64,000 bases of DNA, taken from positions 54,430,393 to 54,494,392 of the forward strand of contig CM063501.1 in NCBI GenBank assembly GCA_032207245.1, given 5' to 3'. The notes beneath the pieces are model-generated. The model was given only the letters and a program-made list of their open reading frames with translations. It searched no databases and was not told the DNA's origin. The number at the start of each line of letters is the position of its first letter. The stretch's first letter is position 1. The translations under genes were made by a program, and so were the position numbers. This stretch comes from Pardosa pseudoannulata (lineage: Eukaryota; Arthropoda; Arachnida; Araneae; Lycosidae). Shown here piece by piece: positions 22,995 to 34,109 of the stretch.

Positions 22995-24070
22995 CAATTG
23001 TTCTGAGTGGGACAACATCTCTCGCTTCCCTAGACACGAGCTTAAGCCACAAGTGTCTTCTAGGTAGTGCTAAATGACAACCTCAAGGGTATATCTCTTT
23101 TAGGTATACACGGGATTCAAGCTCCCTGGGTTCACCTGAGTGATCTGGGTCTTCAGTTATTCCTGATAGACGAGTTTACATTTGTAGTGTTTGCTCATTA
23201 TCGGGTTTGACAACAATAACACTGATTATGACGGAACTCTCGTAGGTCAGCAGTAGCTCAATAGCTATTGTGGTTACAGTCTTGACCTTTGGTCTTCAGT
23301 ATGCATGCTCCTGTAGGTCTTCGAGATGGGTCAGAGTAAGAATTAACTTACAATATTGTTCTGGGGAACAACGTGTCTTGCGTCCGCGGCCACGAACTGT
23401 AGCCGTAATTGTCCTCTGGGTAGTGCTAAATGAGAGACAACCTGAGGGGTATACTTCCTTTAGGTATACACGGGTTTCACCCGGGATTCACCTGAGTGAT
23501 TTGGTACTTCAGTTATTCCTGATAGACGAGCTTACCTTTGTAGTGTTTGCTCATTATCAAGTTTGACAATAATAACACGGATTATGACGGAACTCTCGTA
23601 GGTCAGCAGTAGCTCAATAGCTATTGTGGTTACAGTCGTGACCTTTGGTCTTCAGTATGCATGCTCCTGTAGGTCTTCGAGATGGGTCAGAGTAAGAATT
23701 AACTTACAGTATTGTTCTAGGGGACAACGTGTCTTGCGTCCGCGGCCACGAACTCCAGCAGTACGTGTCCTCTGGGTAGTGCTATATGAGAGACAACTTG
23801 AGGGATATACCTCCTTTAGGTATACACGGGTTCTACGCACCCGAGGTTTACCTGAGTGATCTGGGTCTTCAGTTATCCCTGATAGATGAGCCTACCTTTG
23901 TAGTGTTTGCTCATTATCGGGCTTGACAACGTTAACACGGACCATGACGGAACTCTCGTAGGTCAGCAGTAGCTCAATAACTATTGTAGTTACTATCGTG
24001 ACCTTTCGTCTTCAGTATGCATGCTGCTGTATGTCTTCGAGATAGGTCAGCTTAAGAATTAACTTAATTG
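22995..24070. repeat. GC-richer satellite, 356-bp units (about three)
   Basis: A partial unit (22995-23208), two full units (about 23209-23564 and 23565-23925) and a partial fourth to 24070 share GACGGAACTCTCGTAGGTCA, CAGTATGCATGCTCCTGTAG, TTGCGTCCGCGGCCACGAAC and TTTAGGTATACACGGG. Composition is visibly richer in G and C than the flanks. Each full unit has a 12-bp palindrome CAATAGCTATTG (23259-23270, 23615-23626). A plus-strand frame of 77-98 codons recurs per unit but has no known domain and breaks in the third copy, so it is probably not a gene. Confidence 0.93.
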
Positions 24071-24192
24071 TTCTGCATACCAAAATATTTTCTTTAATTC
24101 GCATTTATTACGGTTTCATAAAAGCAGCAATCATATTACAGCTAAATTATTTTCATTCTATCAATGACCAGTTTTTAAAACCGGCTGTTCAA

Positions 24193-24723
24193 CACATTTA
24201 TGCGGGACACGTACTGGTACGTTTTCTGACGATTCATACTTAAGCGTGGGTCACGTACTAATATGGTTTAGTTTGACAACATTGTTTGTGGGTACAAAAA
24301 TAACGGTATATACAGAAAAACTAAGCCGAATATTCTTGTCTACTGCATAGATTTTGGAAATATTTAGACAAATAAAAACTAGTTTTTACATATGTCGATG
24401 TAGAATTCCAGAACGAGAAAGGTTGATTAAAAAACTCAATTTAGATTTAAAATTAACTTTTTATTTATCCTTGCGAAAATGATATATATATGTATATTTA
24501 TATATTATATATATATATATTTGTATTTATATATATTTATATATATATTTATTTATTTGTATATTTATATATTTGTTTATATATTTCAATACAAAATATG
24601 AAATGTTGGTTAAAAAATTAAATAATTTTCGATCTGCAAAGATTTAATTGAATAACTAAATTTATGTGCAAAACGCCTGCTCCCGGTACAATTCCTCTGC
24701 CAAATGTACCCGCACACAATGTG
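24193..24723. mobile_element. TTAA-3, piggyBac-like non-autonomous element, short copy (531 bp)
   Basis: Opens CACATTTATGCGGGACACG and closes GTACCCGCACACAATGTG before TTAA at 24724-24727; the left target site has decayed to TCAA. The interior (TTTGTGGGTACAAAAATAAC, GGTTGATTAAAAAACTCAAT, CCTTGCGAAAATGATAT, CAAAACGCCTGCTCCCGGTA) matches the 44493-45324 copy. An internal (TA)n tract occupies about 24481-24590. No transposase. Confidence 0.82.
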
Positions 24724-24727
24724 TTAA

Positions 24728-25589
24728 TGAAACAGTCCACAAAAATTAATTTACTACAGGAACATTATTGAAAACTAGATATGATATTTTAATACAGCTG
24801 TGTATCGATGAAATCTATATAAAGTACAATGTATCGCACAGAATTTCTTCTTATTTTTACAAAGCCTCTTTTATATAAATGTATTCAAAATGTATAAAGA
24901 AAACACTTTTACATTTTAATATCACTATACTCTCATTAAAAAGCGATAAATTTAATTTATTAAAACTTTGAAGTCTAGGACTGTTGTCCCAGTGTGGCAT
25001 GTCCAAATTTATTTGGCAGTATGTTAACATTTCATTAAACAAGCAAATTACAGTCCTGCTAAAGTATACAGACAGATTTAACAATCATGGAGCACTTTTA
25101 AAATTATTTATGCAGAGAATAAGGAACTTTATAAATCTGAGTAAGCACATGTTGCTTGATTTAATGTTGGGTTTTATTTAAAACGCTGGGAACTATTTAC
25201 ATAGCTAACTTCAGTTCCGTTTATTAGATGGTGTTTCCTTTGAAACAAAAGAAGATGCTTTTCATAACAAATGTTCGATATTTATCATTCTCCAGCAACT
25301 CATTGAGTACGTTATGGCTATATATGCTCATTTATGCTTGAATTAAATAAACTTTCTCAGAATATCTACAGGGTGCAACTTAGTCTGACAGAATCGGAGA
25401 TGACTATCACTGCCATGGTGAGTGCATACAAATTATTTTAATTTTGACAAATCTTCTTGTGCTTCATAAAAACTCGGTACTGATATAGGTTCTTTTGCTA
25501 TTTCCCCATGCCCTTTTTTGTGATTGTTAATGTGAGGCCAACATAGCGTCAAGGCCGGCCGTGAGTCTAGTGGTTTAAAAAAAAATAAA
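24728..25589. other. AT-rich sequence, nothing recognised
   Basis: Short overlapping frames of 65-75 codons on both strands have no recognisable domain. No element termini seen. Confidence 0.5.
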
Positions 25590-25986
25590 AAAAAACTAAC
25601 TCTTCCTGCTGATTTTTGTTTATTAAATGTTAAATAAAGATGTAAATGGCAATAGATATATAAAATGGTTTTTGGGCTATGATGCCAAATTAACCATACT
25701 AGGTCGAAGATTTAACAAACATGGCGCCTTGATGAGAAAAAAAATGGTGCTCGAACTCTTGCAGAAGATCCAAAAATCCAAGCTCCTTCTCCTTTGCTGT
25801 CTCTCCGAGGGGGCCTGCCGATCCGATCTCTCTAAAAAAAGTTCGTAAGGGAGCGTTGCTGGGCCGAAGCGGGCTACTCCGTGGTTAGCAACCCCTCTTG
25901 ACCAATAGGGTCGAAGGAGGGTCACTCCGCTTTCACCTCTAGGTTGGTTTCGCTCTTGCTTTGTCCAACTGTAACTCTTTGTTACA
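25590..25986 (-). repeat. Copy 2 of the GTTAC-ended dispersed repeat; possible solo LTR
   Basis: On the minus strand it begins TGTAACAAAGAGTTACAG at 25986 and shares about 120 bp with 5035-5159. Further along the minus strand an AATAAA polyadenylation signal occurs at about 25621-25626. A TG start plus a late AATAAA is the usual layout of a long terminal repeat, but the far boundary and a duplicated target site cannot be seen. The 73- and 105-codon frames crossing it are antisense to each other and unsupported. Confidence 0.45.
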
Positions 25987-25989
25987 GTG

Positions 25990-26340
25990 ATCATGCATTT
26001 GCCCTCTTCATATGTGTTCTACTGTTGTGACTCTCACTGTTTCAGTTACTAAAGCTCTGTAGGAAGGCCTCTGGATAGCAGAAACTCTTTTAACACACAC
26101 GATCATGAAACATTACTCTAAATTCCTACAGAGACACACAAATAAAAAACAAAAAATCTCATTTTCCTAGTTCTCCCATATTTCACAAAACCTATACTAT
26201 TGGAAAAAAAAGATGAGAGAAAACGAAGAATCTGAGAGTGATGAATGAGAAAAAACAACATTGGTTTTATGGGAATGATCCAGGACCAAAAGAATCGAAT
26301 GATCAATGCGAGAATTGTTGGAAGAGTAGATCGAGGCTCG
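25990..26340. other. Non-repetitive sequence before a satellite
   Basis: Contains poly-A-rich segments and no recognisable coding frame or element. Confidence 0.45.
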
Positions 26341-26344
26341 ACTG

Positions 26345-28700
26345 TATTTCATAATTCAATAAGACACAAATATTGAATTTTCACTCACATTTCACATAGA
26401 TGAATATACACTGTAACTTTAAATTAAAGTTATGGAAAATATAATTATCAAATACGTATTCAAGTGTGTATATTTGACATTAAAAATATAATATTTTTTC
26501 AAATGAATTAGGAAAAAAGAGAACAATCAACTTTTAGTAAGACAGAAATATTCAATTTTTAGCCATATTTTGTATAGAAGAAAATCAACTGTAATCTAAA
26601 AGGTTTGAAATTATGTAACATATAATTAACGAACATTTATTAAAGCGTATATATTAGAATACTAAAAGATATGATGATTTTGTTTTTAATAAGCTAAGAA
26701 AGGAGAGAAAGAAACACTTTTCAATGAGACAAAATATTGAATTTTAATCCACAATTTGCTTAGATGAAAATCCAAGGTAACCTTTAGGGTTTGAAATTAT
26801 GTAATATATAATTAACGAGCATCTATTCAAGTGTATATATTTGACATGGAAATATATATTACACTTCTTAAATGAGGAAAAAAACTATAAAAATAGAGGA
26901 GAAGCTTTCAATGAGACAGAAATATTGAATTTTCAGCCACATTTCGCCTAGATGAAAATCCACTGTAACTTTTATGGTTATGTAATATATAATTAACGAT
27001 CATTTATTCAAGTGTATATATTTACCATGAAAATATATATTATGGTTCTGAAATAAAAAAAAAAATAAAAAGAGAGGAGAAGCTTTCAATGGATAAAAAT
27101 ATTGAATTTTCAGCCGCATTTCGCCTAGATGAAAATCCACTGTAATCTTTATGGTTCGAAATTATGTAATATATAATTAACTAGCATCTATTCAAGTGTA
27201 TATACTTGAAATGGAAATATATATTATGCTTCTTAAATGTAAAAAAAATGAAAAAGAGAGGAGAAGATGCTTTTAATGAGACAGATATATTGAATTTTTA
27301 GCCACTTTTCACCTAACATTTATGGTTTGAAATTATGTAATATATAATGAACGAGCATCTATTAAAGTGTATACATTTAACATGAAAATATATATTATGC
27401 TTCTGAGATGAAAAAAAAACTAGAAAAAGAGAGGAGAAGAAGCTTTCAATGAGACAGAAATGTTGAATTTTCAGCCACATTTCGCCTAGATGAAAGTCCA
27501 TTATAACCTTTATGGTTTAAATTATCTAATGTATAATTCAAGTATATATATTTGACATGAAAATATATAGCGTACTTCTTATATGAGAATAAAAGACAAG
27601 TAAAATAGAGGAGAACAAGCTTTCATTGAGACAGAAATATTGAATTTTCAGCCACATTTCGCCTAGATGAAAATCCACTGTAACCTTTATGGTTTGAAAT
27701 TATGTAATATATAATTAACGAGCATCTATTCAAGTGTATATATTTGACATGGAAATATATATTAAACTTCTTAAATGTAAAAAAAAAATTAAAAAGAGAG
27801 GAGAAGAAGCTTTTAATGAGAAAGATATATTGAATTTGTAGCCACTATTCACCTAGATGACAATCCACTGTAACCTTTATGGATTGAAATTATGTAATAT
27901 ACAATTAACGAGTATTTATTCAAGTGAATATATCTGACATGGAAATATATATTATACTTCTTAAATGTAAAAAAAAAATAAAACTAGAAAAAGAGAGAAC
28001 AAGCTTTCAATGAGACAGAAATATTGAATTTTAGCCTCATTTCTCCTAGATGAAAATCCACTGTAACCTTTATGGTTTGAAATTATGTAATATATAATTA
28101 ACGAGTAATTATTTAAGTGTATTTATTTAACATGAAAATATATATTATGCTTCTGAAATGAAAAAAAAAATAAAAAGAGAGGAGAAAAAGCTTTCAATGA
28201 GACAGAAATATTGAATTTTCAGCCACATTTTGCCTAGATGAAAATTCACTGTAACCTTTATGATTTAAATTATATAATGTATAATTCAAGTGTATATATT
28301 TGACATGAAAATATATATATTATACTTCTTATATGAGAAAAAAAATAAGTAAAATAAAGAGAACAAGATTTCTTCAATGATACAGAATTATTGAATTTTC
28401 AGAAACATTTCGCCTAGATGAAAATCATCGCCCTACATGTAACCTTTATAGTTTGAAATTATATAATATACAATTAACGAGCATCTATGCAGGTGTATGT
28501 ATTTGGCATGGAAATATATATTGTACTTAAATGTAAAAAAAAAAATCTATAAAAAGAGAGGAGAACAAGCTTTCAATGAGACAGAAATATTGAATTTTCA
28601 GCCACATTTCATCTAAATGAAAATCCATTGTAATCTCAAAGGTTTAAAATTATACAAAATATATTTAACAAACATCTATTCAAGTGTATATCTTTGACAT
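26345..28700. repeat. Tandem satellite, about thirteen units of roughly 175-195 bp
   Basis: The core AGACAGAAATATTGAATTTT recurs near 26366, 26548, 26734, 26921, 27098, 27287, 27461, 27638, 27824, 28020, 28207, 28388 and 28588. It is followed by CACATTTCGCCTAGATGAAA, CTGTAACCTTTATGG, AATATATAATTAACGAGC and a variable A-rich linker ending AGAGAGGAGAAG. Unit length varies mainly in the A-rich linker. No coding potential. Confidence 0.96.
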
Positions 28701-29877
28701 GTAAAAATATATGATGCTTCTTTTTTTTTATTAAGAAATAAGATAGGAAAAGAGAAGAACCAGTTTTATATAAAACGTAGTAACTTTGCTTTCTATTTGA
28801 TTGGAAACTGGAGTAAAATTGTGTTGTATGTGTGGTGAATAAATAATAAAACACCTAACCTTTCGTTTAAATGAACTATACTCGTGGATTTTTTATGTGG
28901 GGTAAAATTTATTTTTTCAACTACCAAGCGCAAATGCAATTTTTGATAAAACATTGCTTACCCCAAAGTTAGACTGAGTTATACAGATTAAAAGTGTGTT
29001 ATTTTATTAAGTTATTTACCTGTGTTATTTATGCATATGAAATTAAGCTCCGAAGGTGGTGAAAAAACTTTTACAACCATTTTCTCAGACTTTTTTACTT
29101 TTTTCTTTTGTACTTATATTTTATATAAAACGTGACTTGCTTATTGTATAAGGTACGTACATCAGACTAAAATTTTAAGAGTTAAGAAGCCCCTGGGAAA
29201 GACGGTAGTGATAGTATTAGATACAATATAAATGTTAAAATTGGGGCTTTAAGTACTTAATAGCACAATTCATCCAAATAAATGCTTTGTTTCTACCCAA
29301 AAGCTAATTAGACTTGATGTTTAAAACCACTTTTAAATAATTACAAAAACTATGTCAGTTATGAGATTCGAACCTTCTACATCAAAAGGTATTAGGATAT
29401 TGATATTCAGCTGATTTTTCGACATAAAACTTAATGGAGGAATATTTTTTGTACTTATATAGAGACTAGACGACCCGACAGACGCTGTCCTGTTACAAAG
29501 CTGTAAATCCAAATATTGTACAATGTTTTGAAATAAATTATAAAATGAACCGTTTTGATTAAAAAGTAAACAAAAAATACTTGACGCTACCACGCGTACA
29601 GTCATCACAAAAACCTTAAAGGTTTATTACATTAATTACATTAAATTAAAATTCCCACATCACCTGTAAGGGAATTCGGTACTGGAACTTCTCACACTGA
29701 AGCTTGTTGCGCTGACCATGTCTTTATTATTTTTTATTTTGCTATTTTCATGAAAAACGTGTTCATTGTTGGATTCATTTTTCTGTAATCCTAAAATTTA
29801 ACTCTAAAATTTTTTACTGTTTTGATGATAAAAAATATTTTTTTCCTTCTCAGATTTCTGATTAATTCGTTATTTTC

Positions 29878-29879
<2 letters not shown>
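28701..29879. other. AT-rich sequence, nothing recognised
   Basis: A 91-codon minus-strand frame at 29333-29608 shows no recognisable motif and has AT-driven composition. I do not call a gene. Confidence 0.5.
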
Positions 29880-30361
<482 letters not shown>

Positions 30362-30430
30362 TGGCGGGCCAAGATAAATTTTTCTAAAATTTTAAAAACA
30401 ATATACAAGTACCTAACGGTTTAAATACGT

Positions 30431-30640
30431 TAATGAGATGAATGAAATTGGGATTTCATTTTTAAAAGTTCCTTATACTGAGGTTCGAAGTGAGATGTAC
30501 TGATTTTAAGGAACGATGCTAAATGCTCATCTGTCAGTCTACTTCTGAAATTATTCTTTCTAAGGTTCAAAGTTGAAAGCACTTGTTCACATATAAGAAG
30601 CAAATATACCGCTGATCTTCTGGGCGTGAGATAATAAATT
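30431..30640 (-). pseudogene. hAT transposase, C-terminal dimerisation region only
   Basis: Translating the minus strand from about 30640 to the TAA stop at 30433-30431 gives ICEQVLSTLNLRKNN, then RSRLTDEHLASFLKISTS and a C-terminus ending KMKSQFHSSH. The order CEQ-x-x-ST-x-N, then RSRLTDEHL, is the hallmark of the C-terminal dimerisation domain of hAT transposases of the group that also gave rise to ZBED/GTF2IRD2-like genes. Only about 65-70 residues remain of a protein usually over 500 residues long. The zinc finger and RNase H-like catalytic domain are absent. Confidence 0.8.
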
Positions 30641-30791
30641 TGGGATGTGATATTTAATCAAAAGCAGAAAAGGAGATGGATATATAATGTATAAATATAA
30701 ATTTCTTTTAATTTGTCTCGGACTGGCAACTTAAAATTCTATCCGAGGGCTGGATAAAGCCTTCCGGCTGGCAGTAGTTTGCCCATCCCTG
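30431..30791 (-). mobile_element. Internally deleted hAT element remnant
   Basis: The minus strand begins at 30791 with CAGGGATGGGCAAACT, which matches the familiar start of hAT elements. Within 150 bp it jumps to the transposase C-terminus described above, so nearly the whole interior has been lost. The other terminus is not visible; a (TA)n tract begins about 70 bp beyond the stop codon. No 8-bp target duplication could be assigned. Confidence 0.65.
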
Positions 30792-31479
30792 CCTTTCTGG
30801 AAAAGGTTCACACACAAGCTAAAAAATTATATTCTCTTAATAATCGCTCTGAAAATCGATGCACAATTTTAGAAATCATCTTTTTATACTTTGAACATGT
30901 TTTTGTTACCATTATTTAATAGGGATATTTATTAAGGTTTGCAATTTTACTGACTTTTTCATTCAGTGGCAATTTGGTAAATGAAAATTTTAACTAAATG
31001 CATGTAAAAGTTTTAGCTTGTGCATATTTTTATCAAAGACATAATACTGACTAATATTTCATGCAAAATATAAACATTTGAATATAAACAAAATGTTCAG
31101 CAATAAATTTAATTTATCTAGTAATCGATGTATAAAATGGGAATGCAGATGTAAAACTGCCAAAACTAAAAGAGCCAAAACAGACTAATATATATATAAA
31201 AGATATTTTTAAACATTTTTTAAAGGGTTCATTAATAATAAAGTACAGTAATTATTAATATATGCATAAATTTATGTCAGAGGAGTCTATTTAAGAGGAC
31301 ATTCCTATGCAATGTGAATGCAGACATGTAAGTAATACACATAGCAGGGAAATAAAAGATGTTACAAAAAAGATAAGTTTATTTATCGTGTACGGAAGAT
31401 GAACGGTTGCTCCAACAGAATACTTACATGCTATAAATCTCCCACGCTGTAGGTGGCTGACATAACCAGAAATTTATGA
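30792..31479. other. AT-rich sequence, nothing recognised
   Basis: Featureless AT-rich DNA leading into a satellite. Confidence 0.45.
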
Positions 31480-33130
31480 CACTACAAAGCCTATGGATAT
31501 TGTAAGAGTATTGTAAAAATTCTATTGAGATTTTCTATTCGGGAATTATTGCAAAACTTTGGTGGTATAATTGGCAGTTTACTGGTTTACCAGTATTACA
31601 AAGCGTGATATTTATGTGTTTTGGGGTTCTTTTGTATCCTTCAAGCATCGTGAGATGTTTGACGGAAAAAGAAAAGTAGATTACTTTTAAGAACAAATAC
31701 TTTAAATTTCATTTTCTATTTGAGAATTATCATTAGTCATTTGATGAAATAATAGGCAGTTTACTTATTTACCTGAGCTATAATCCCTGATACTTATCTG
31801 TTTGGGAGTCCTTTTTTATCCATCACCATGCTTGACGGAAAAAGAAAAGTGGATTACTTTAGAGAACAAAAAATTTAAATTTCATCTTCTACTTGAGAAT
31901 TATCATTAAGTATTTGATGAAATAATAGGCAGTTTACTAATTTACCTGGGTTATAATCCCTGATATTTTGTGTTTTGTATTTTTTTTGTGATCCCTCCCG
32001 ATGCTTGACAGAAAATATAGACTCCCTTCTAATATAAAAACTTCAAGTGCCAATCTTCTGTTTGAGGACTATCCATAAACAAATTATGTCATAATTGGTA
32101 GTTTACTAGTTACCGCCTTTGCAACAGCCTATGTATTTTGAGGGGCTTTTGTATCCTTCATGGCACTTGACGGAAAGTGAAAAATTAGACTGCCTCCGAA
32201 ATTACAAACTTTGAACTTCCTCTTCAGTTTGATAATTATCATTAATCATTTGATGATATAATTGGCAGTATACAAATTTATTGATGTTATAAACGCTGGT
32301 ACATATGTATTTTTGGGTCCATTTGTAGTCCTCATAACGCTTGACGGAAAGTGGAAAATGTAGAATCCCTTCAAAAATATAAACTTGGAATGTAGATCTT
32401 TTGTTTGGGAACTATCCATGCACATTTTGTGGAATAATTGACAATTTCCTGGTTTACGAATATTATAAACTCTTCTTCTCATGGGATTCGGGATTCTTTT
32501 GTAGGCCTCTCATGATGTTTCAAGGATGTTAGAAAATGTTGACTCCTTTAAAAATAAAAACTTCAACTGCAGACCTTCTATTTGGGAACTATCCGTGAGC
32601 TTTCTAGGAACTGATTTATTGATAATATAAACCCTGACTTTAAAGTGCTTTTTTTTTCTTTTCACACTCGTGATGTCTGACTGAAAGTGGACGATGTAGA
32701 CTCCATTCGGAAACGAAAACTTCAAATGTAGATCTACTATTTGGGAACTACTCGTAAACAATTATGATTTCTGGTATACCGGTATTACAAACTCTGATTC
32801 TTATCTCGTTTGTGGCTCTTTTGTAGCCCTCATGATGCTTGACGGAAAGTGGAAAAAAGTTCTTTAAAAAAAGATGTGAAACGTTTATAATTCAGCCTAT
32901 TTGGAGCTGTTCTTTCTAATTCACCAGGATAATAAAAGCATTTAGAAAATTGAGTAAATGAGTTCGTAATAAAACATTACTATTCTAATATTTGTTGGTA
33001 AAATGTATCCATTGACTTAAGAGTTTAAGTACCTATTTATAGCCTAGTGTTCTTCTCGATATCAATGCATTTTTTCCCGTGTGAAGCTTTGGCTGATGGA
33101 AAAGTAAAAGTGGACAAACTTAAAAGAGAT
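31480..33130. repeat. Decaying tandem array, units of roughly 170 bp
   Basis: The phrase GCTTGACGGAAAGTGGAAAA, with variants, recurs near 31659, 31828, 32006, 32167, 32340, 32680 and 32838, together with TTTGGGAACTATC and a TGG-N-AGTTTAC segment. Two units near 31700-31950 are close to each other; those to the right accumulate deletions. Short minus-strand frames across units are repeat by-products. Confidence 0.88.
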
Positions 33131-34109
33131 GAAAAGTTGTGTTATTTTTTTTACGTTAAGCATTCTATCCTAATCTATTGAAAAAAAAACTATAATTGGA
33201 AATATTAATTCGTATTGGATAAGAATTTTAAATTTAAAAAATTACGTTAACATTTTCTAGTTAATTATCATCAATATAAGAATCATACAGTGTAATATTT
33301 ACTGATTAAAATAAAGACTTTGAATTTTGTAAATTTTAGATAACTTATTAAAAACCTATAATAGTTCTTGAATTTACGCATTTAGTTATTTTCGCATGTA
33401 GAGTTGACTGAAAGAAAGCTAAAGCAGATGCACTTCATATAGATAATAAATAATTACAATCCAGCTCATGTGGTGTTATTTTTGAAGTTTATTTATAACT
33501 GTATGAAGTTTATTTATAACATTTTATTCTAATTTAATGCAAAAATGTGTATAGTAAATTTTATAGTTCCTCTTGGATAGAACTTATATCTTTCAAAAAT
33601 TGAATCTATATTTTCTAGTTTAGCCATTCGGAACTTCTTTTAACCATAGGTCTCAGTCTCAATAGCCATCCTGTAATAAACAATAGACCATAGCTGTCCA
33701 AACCAAACAAAATGAATAAGTTTACTTTCAAATGCTTATTGTTTAAAATAAAGACTTTGACTTTTGTAGAGTTAAATCAGTCCTCAGAGTTTCATATCTT
33801 ACTTGAAGTTTTGTAATTTATTTATCTTAAGACATTCACGAAAATTATAATTATTGACTATTTTATTTAATATAGTTCTATTATAAAAGTGTGCATTATC
33901 GTTTAATAATGCATTCGCTTTTCAGCAAAAATAAATCATATATTTAAATTCACATATACTGTAATTTATGCATGCAATTTTTACTTCACAATACTAAAAG
34001 TATTTGATTTGTAAGCAGTTTATGTAATATATTAATATGTTTTGTATCGCACTGTTATGTGGAAAATAAGAAGAAAATTTCAAAAGAGTATTTTTCATAA
34101 ACTTTAAAT
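33131..34109. other. AT-rich sequence with faint satellite remnants
   Basis: A GTTGACTGAAAGAAAGC fragment near 33402 may be a last decayed unit of the preceding array. Otherwise nothing is recognised. Confidence 0.4.

Noticed and set aside
31200..31245. Further TTAA element starting near AAAGGGTTCATTAAT
   Set aside because: No matching inverted end or second TTAA at a plausible distance.
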